Shown piece after piece: positions 4,917-5,763 of a DNA stretch of 5,763 bases (position 1 is the first letter of the stretch; each line of letters starts with the position of its first letter). Position numbers and translations under genes: made by a program. The notes under the pieces were generated by a model. That model made no database searches. It was not told the DNA's origin and saw only the letters and a list, made by a program, of their open reading frames with translations. The stretch spans positions 1-5,763 of the forward strand of contig CASECH010000105.1 of the NCBI GenBank assembly GCA_949286405.1, written 5' to 3'. Origin of the DNA: an uncultured bacterium. Its GTDB lineage: Bacteria > Cyanobacteriota > Vampirovibrionia > Gastranaerophilales > Gastranaerophilaceae.

Positions 4917-5763
4917 TTACATCATGCCGCCCATGCCACCCATGCCAGGCATTGCAGGAGCTTCTGGTTTCTCTTCAGGAATGTCTACAACAGCAGCTTC
5001 TGTTGTTAATAACATTGAACCAACTGAAGCTGCGTTCATCAATGCTGAACGTGTAACTTTTGCTGGGTCTACAATACCTGATTTAAACATATCAACATAT
5101 TGATCATTCAATGCATCATATCCGTAAGATGCTTCATGAGATGTAACCATATCTACTACAACATCAGCTTTTGCACCTGCATTGTATGCAATAGATCTTA
5201 GAGGTACATCAAGTGCTGCTGTAAGAATTTTGAAACCGATTTTTTCGTCATCAGAACTGAATTCGGTATTGTTAATTACGTTGTTTAGTTTTTGTTGAAC
5301 TCTTACCAGAGCAACGCCACCACCAGGAACTATTCCTTCTTCATTGGCAGCTCTTGTTGCATTAAGAGCATCTTCAATTCTTAATTTTCTTTCTTTTAAT
5401 TCAACTTCAGAAGCTGCACCTACTTCGATTACTGCAACACCGCCAGAAAGTTTTGCTATACGTTCTTGAAGTTTTTCTCTGTCATATTCAGAATCAGATG
5501 CTTCCATTTGTTTTTTAATCAAACGAGCTCTTTCTTCAACAGCTTGTTTAGTTTCGTTACCAACAACGATAGTCGTTTCATCTTTAGTAACTGTAACTCG
5601 TTTTGCTCTACCTAGCATTTGAGTAGTAACGTTTTCTAATTTGATACCCAATTCTTCAGTAAACATTTCGCCACCAGTTAAAATTGCGATATCTTCTAAC
5701 ATAGCTTTTCTTCTGTCACCAAATCCAGGAGCTTTTACTGCTACTGCTCTTAAAACTTTTCTC
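4917..5763 (-). CDS. groL: Chaperonin GroEL (Hsp60), C-terminal half; 5' end outside window
   Basis: The frame is open from the right edge, so this is a partial gene of 281 visible residues. The apparent start at 5702 is an internal Met: upstream codons continue in frame and encode VKAPGFGDRRKAM, the conserved apical-domain segment around E. coli residues 270-290. Further landmarks are DYDREKLQERIAKLSGGVAVI, the IEDALNATRAA segment carrying the Asp equivalent to E. coli ATPase residue D398, and EGIVPGGGVALVRV. The equatorial VDPAKVTRSAL follows, and the protein ends in a GGM-rich tail, MPGMGGMGGMM. It is the subunit of the 14-mer that folds cytoplasmic proteins with GroES. The GGM tail is typical of the main housekeeping copy. 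The promoter, any CIRCE element and groES would lie beyond the right edge. It converges on cysK with a shared terminator, so it is not in that operon. Confidence 0.97.
   Translation of the reverse strand, partial: RKVLRAVAVKAPGFGDRRKAMLEDIAILTGGEMFTEELGIKLENVTTQMLGRAKRVTVTKDETTIVVGNETKQAVEERARLIKKQMEASDSEYDREKLQERIAKLSGGVAVIEVGAASEVELKERKLRIEDALNATRAANEEGIVPGGGVALVRVQQKLNNVINNTEFSSDDEKIGFKILTAALDVPLRSIAYNAGAKADVVVDMVTSHEASYGYDALNDQYVDMFKSGIVDPAKVTRSALMNAASVGSMLLTTEAAVVDIPEEKPEAPAMPGMGGMGGMM

Noticed and set aside
5700..5702. ATG as the groEL start
   Set aside because: In-frame upstream codons encode the conserved VKAPGFGDRRKAM segment, so this Met is internal and the gene is cut by the window edge.
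1..5763. CRISPR arrays, tRNA or rRNA genes, insertion sequences, attachment sites
   Set aside because: No regularly spaced direct repeats, cloverleaf-like segments, transposase or integrase frames or terminal inverted repeats were seen; intergenic space is short and explained by promoters and terminators.

Overview
The window is AT-rich bacterial DNA using the standard code, with UGA as a real stop. Its gene content fits a fermentative, anaerobic, two-membrane bacterium: an [FeFe]-hydrogenase maturase, a periplasmic LTxxQ protein with a signal peptide, and a group I chaperonin with a GGM tail. The style of the two small membrane proteins at the left, together with an [FeFe]-hydrogenase gene in an AT-rich genome, makes me suspect a gut Melainabacteria/Gastranaerophilales-type organism. 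This is a suspicion only, because no marker gene in the window settles the taxonomy.

Left block (1-1179, minus strand): two translationally coupled genes (ATGA overlap) encode unrecognised membrane proteins. They are diverged paralogs sharing an N-terminal RPxF...DK...PxTKxY motif and a C-terminal hydrophobic segment ending in LGLxxxDKK. The second gene runs off the left edge.

Divergent control region (1180-1348): it holds overlapping leftward and rightward housekeeping-type promoter candidates, a 12-bp palindrome inside the leftward promoter spacer, and an ECF-sigma-like promoter (TGAAC-N16-CGTT) just before the rightward operon.

Centre-left block (1349-2856, plus strand): a three-gene envelope-response module encodes a membrane anti-sigma factor with a zinc-finger motif, an ECF sigma factor 3 nt downstream, and a secreted LTxxQ (Spy/CpxP/ZraP/CnrX-like) protein. 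It closes with a strong hairpin terminator. The likely circuit is envelope or metal stress sensed at the membrane, release of the sigma factor, and autoactivation through the ECF-like promoter. The anti-sigma gene comes first, as in the cnrYXH metal-response locus.

Centre-right block (2866-4806, plus strand): hydE ([FeFe]-hydrogenase maturase, radical SAM) and cysK (cysteine synthase) are 15 nt apart and probably cotranscribed. hydE lacks a Shine-Dalgarno, and a perfect TATAAT places the predicted transcription start on its ATG, so its message may be leaderless. A bidirectional terminator (4836-4877) separates cysK from the convergent groEL gene. The C-terminal half of groEL (4917 to the right edge, minus strand) is in the window.
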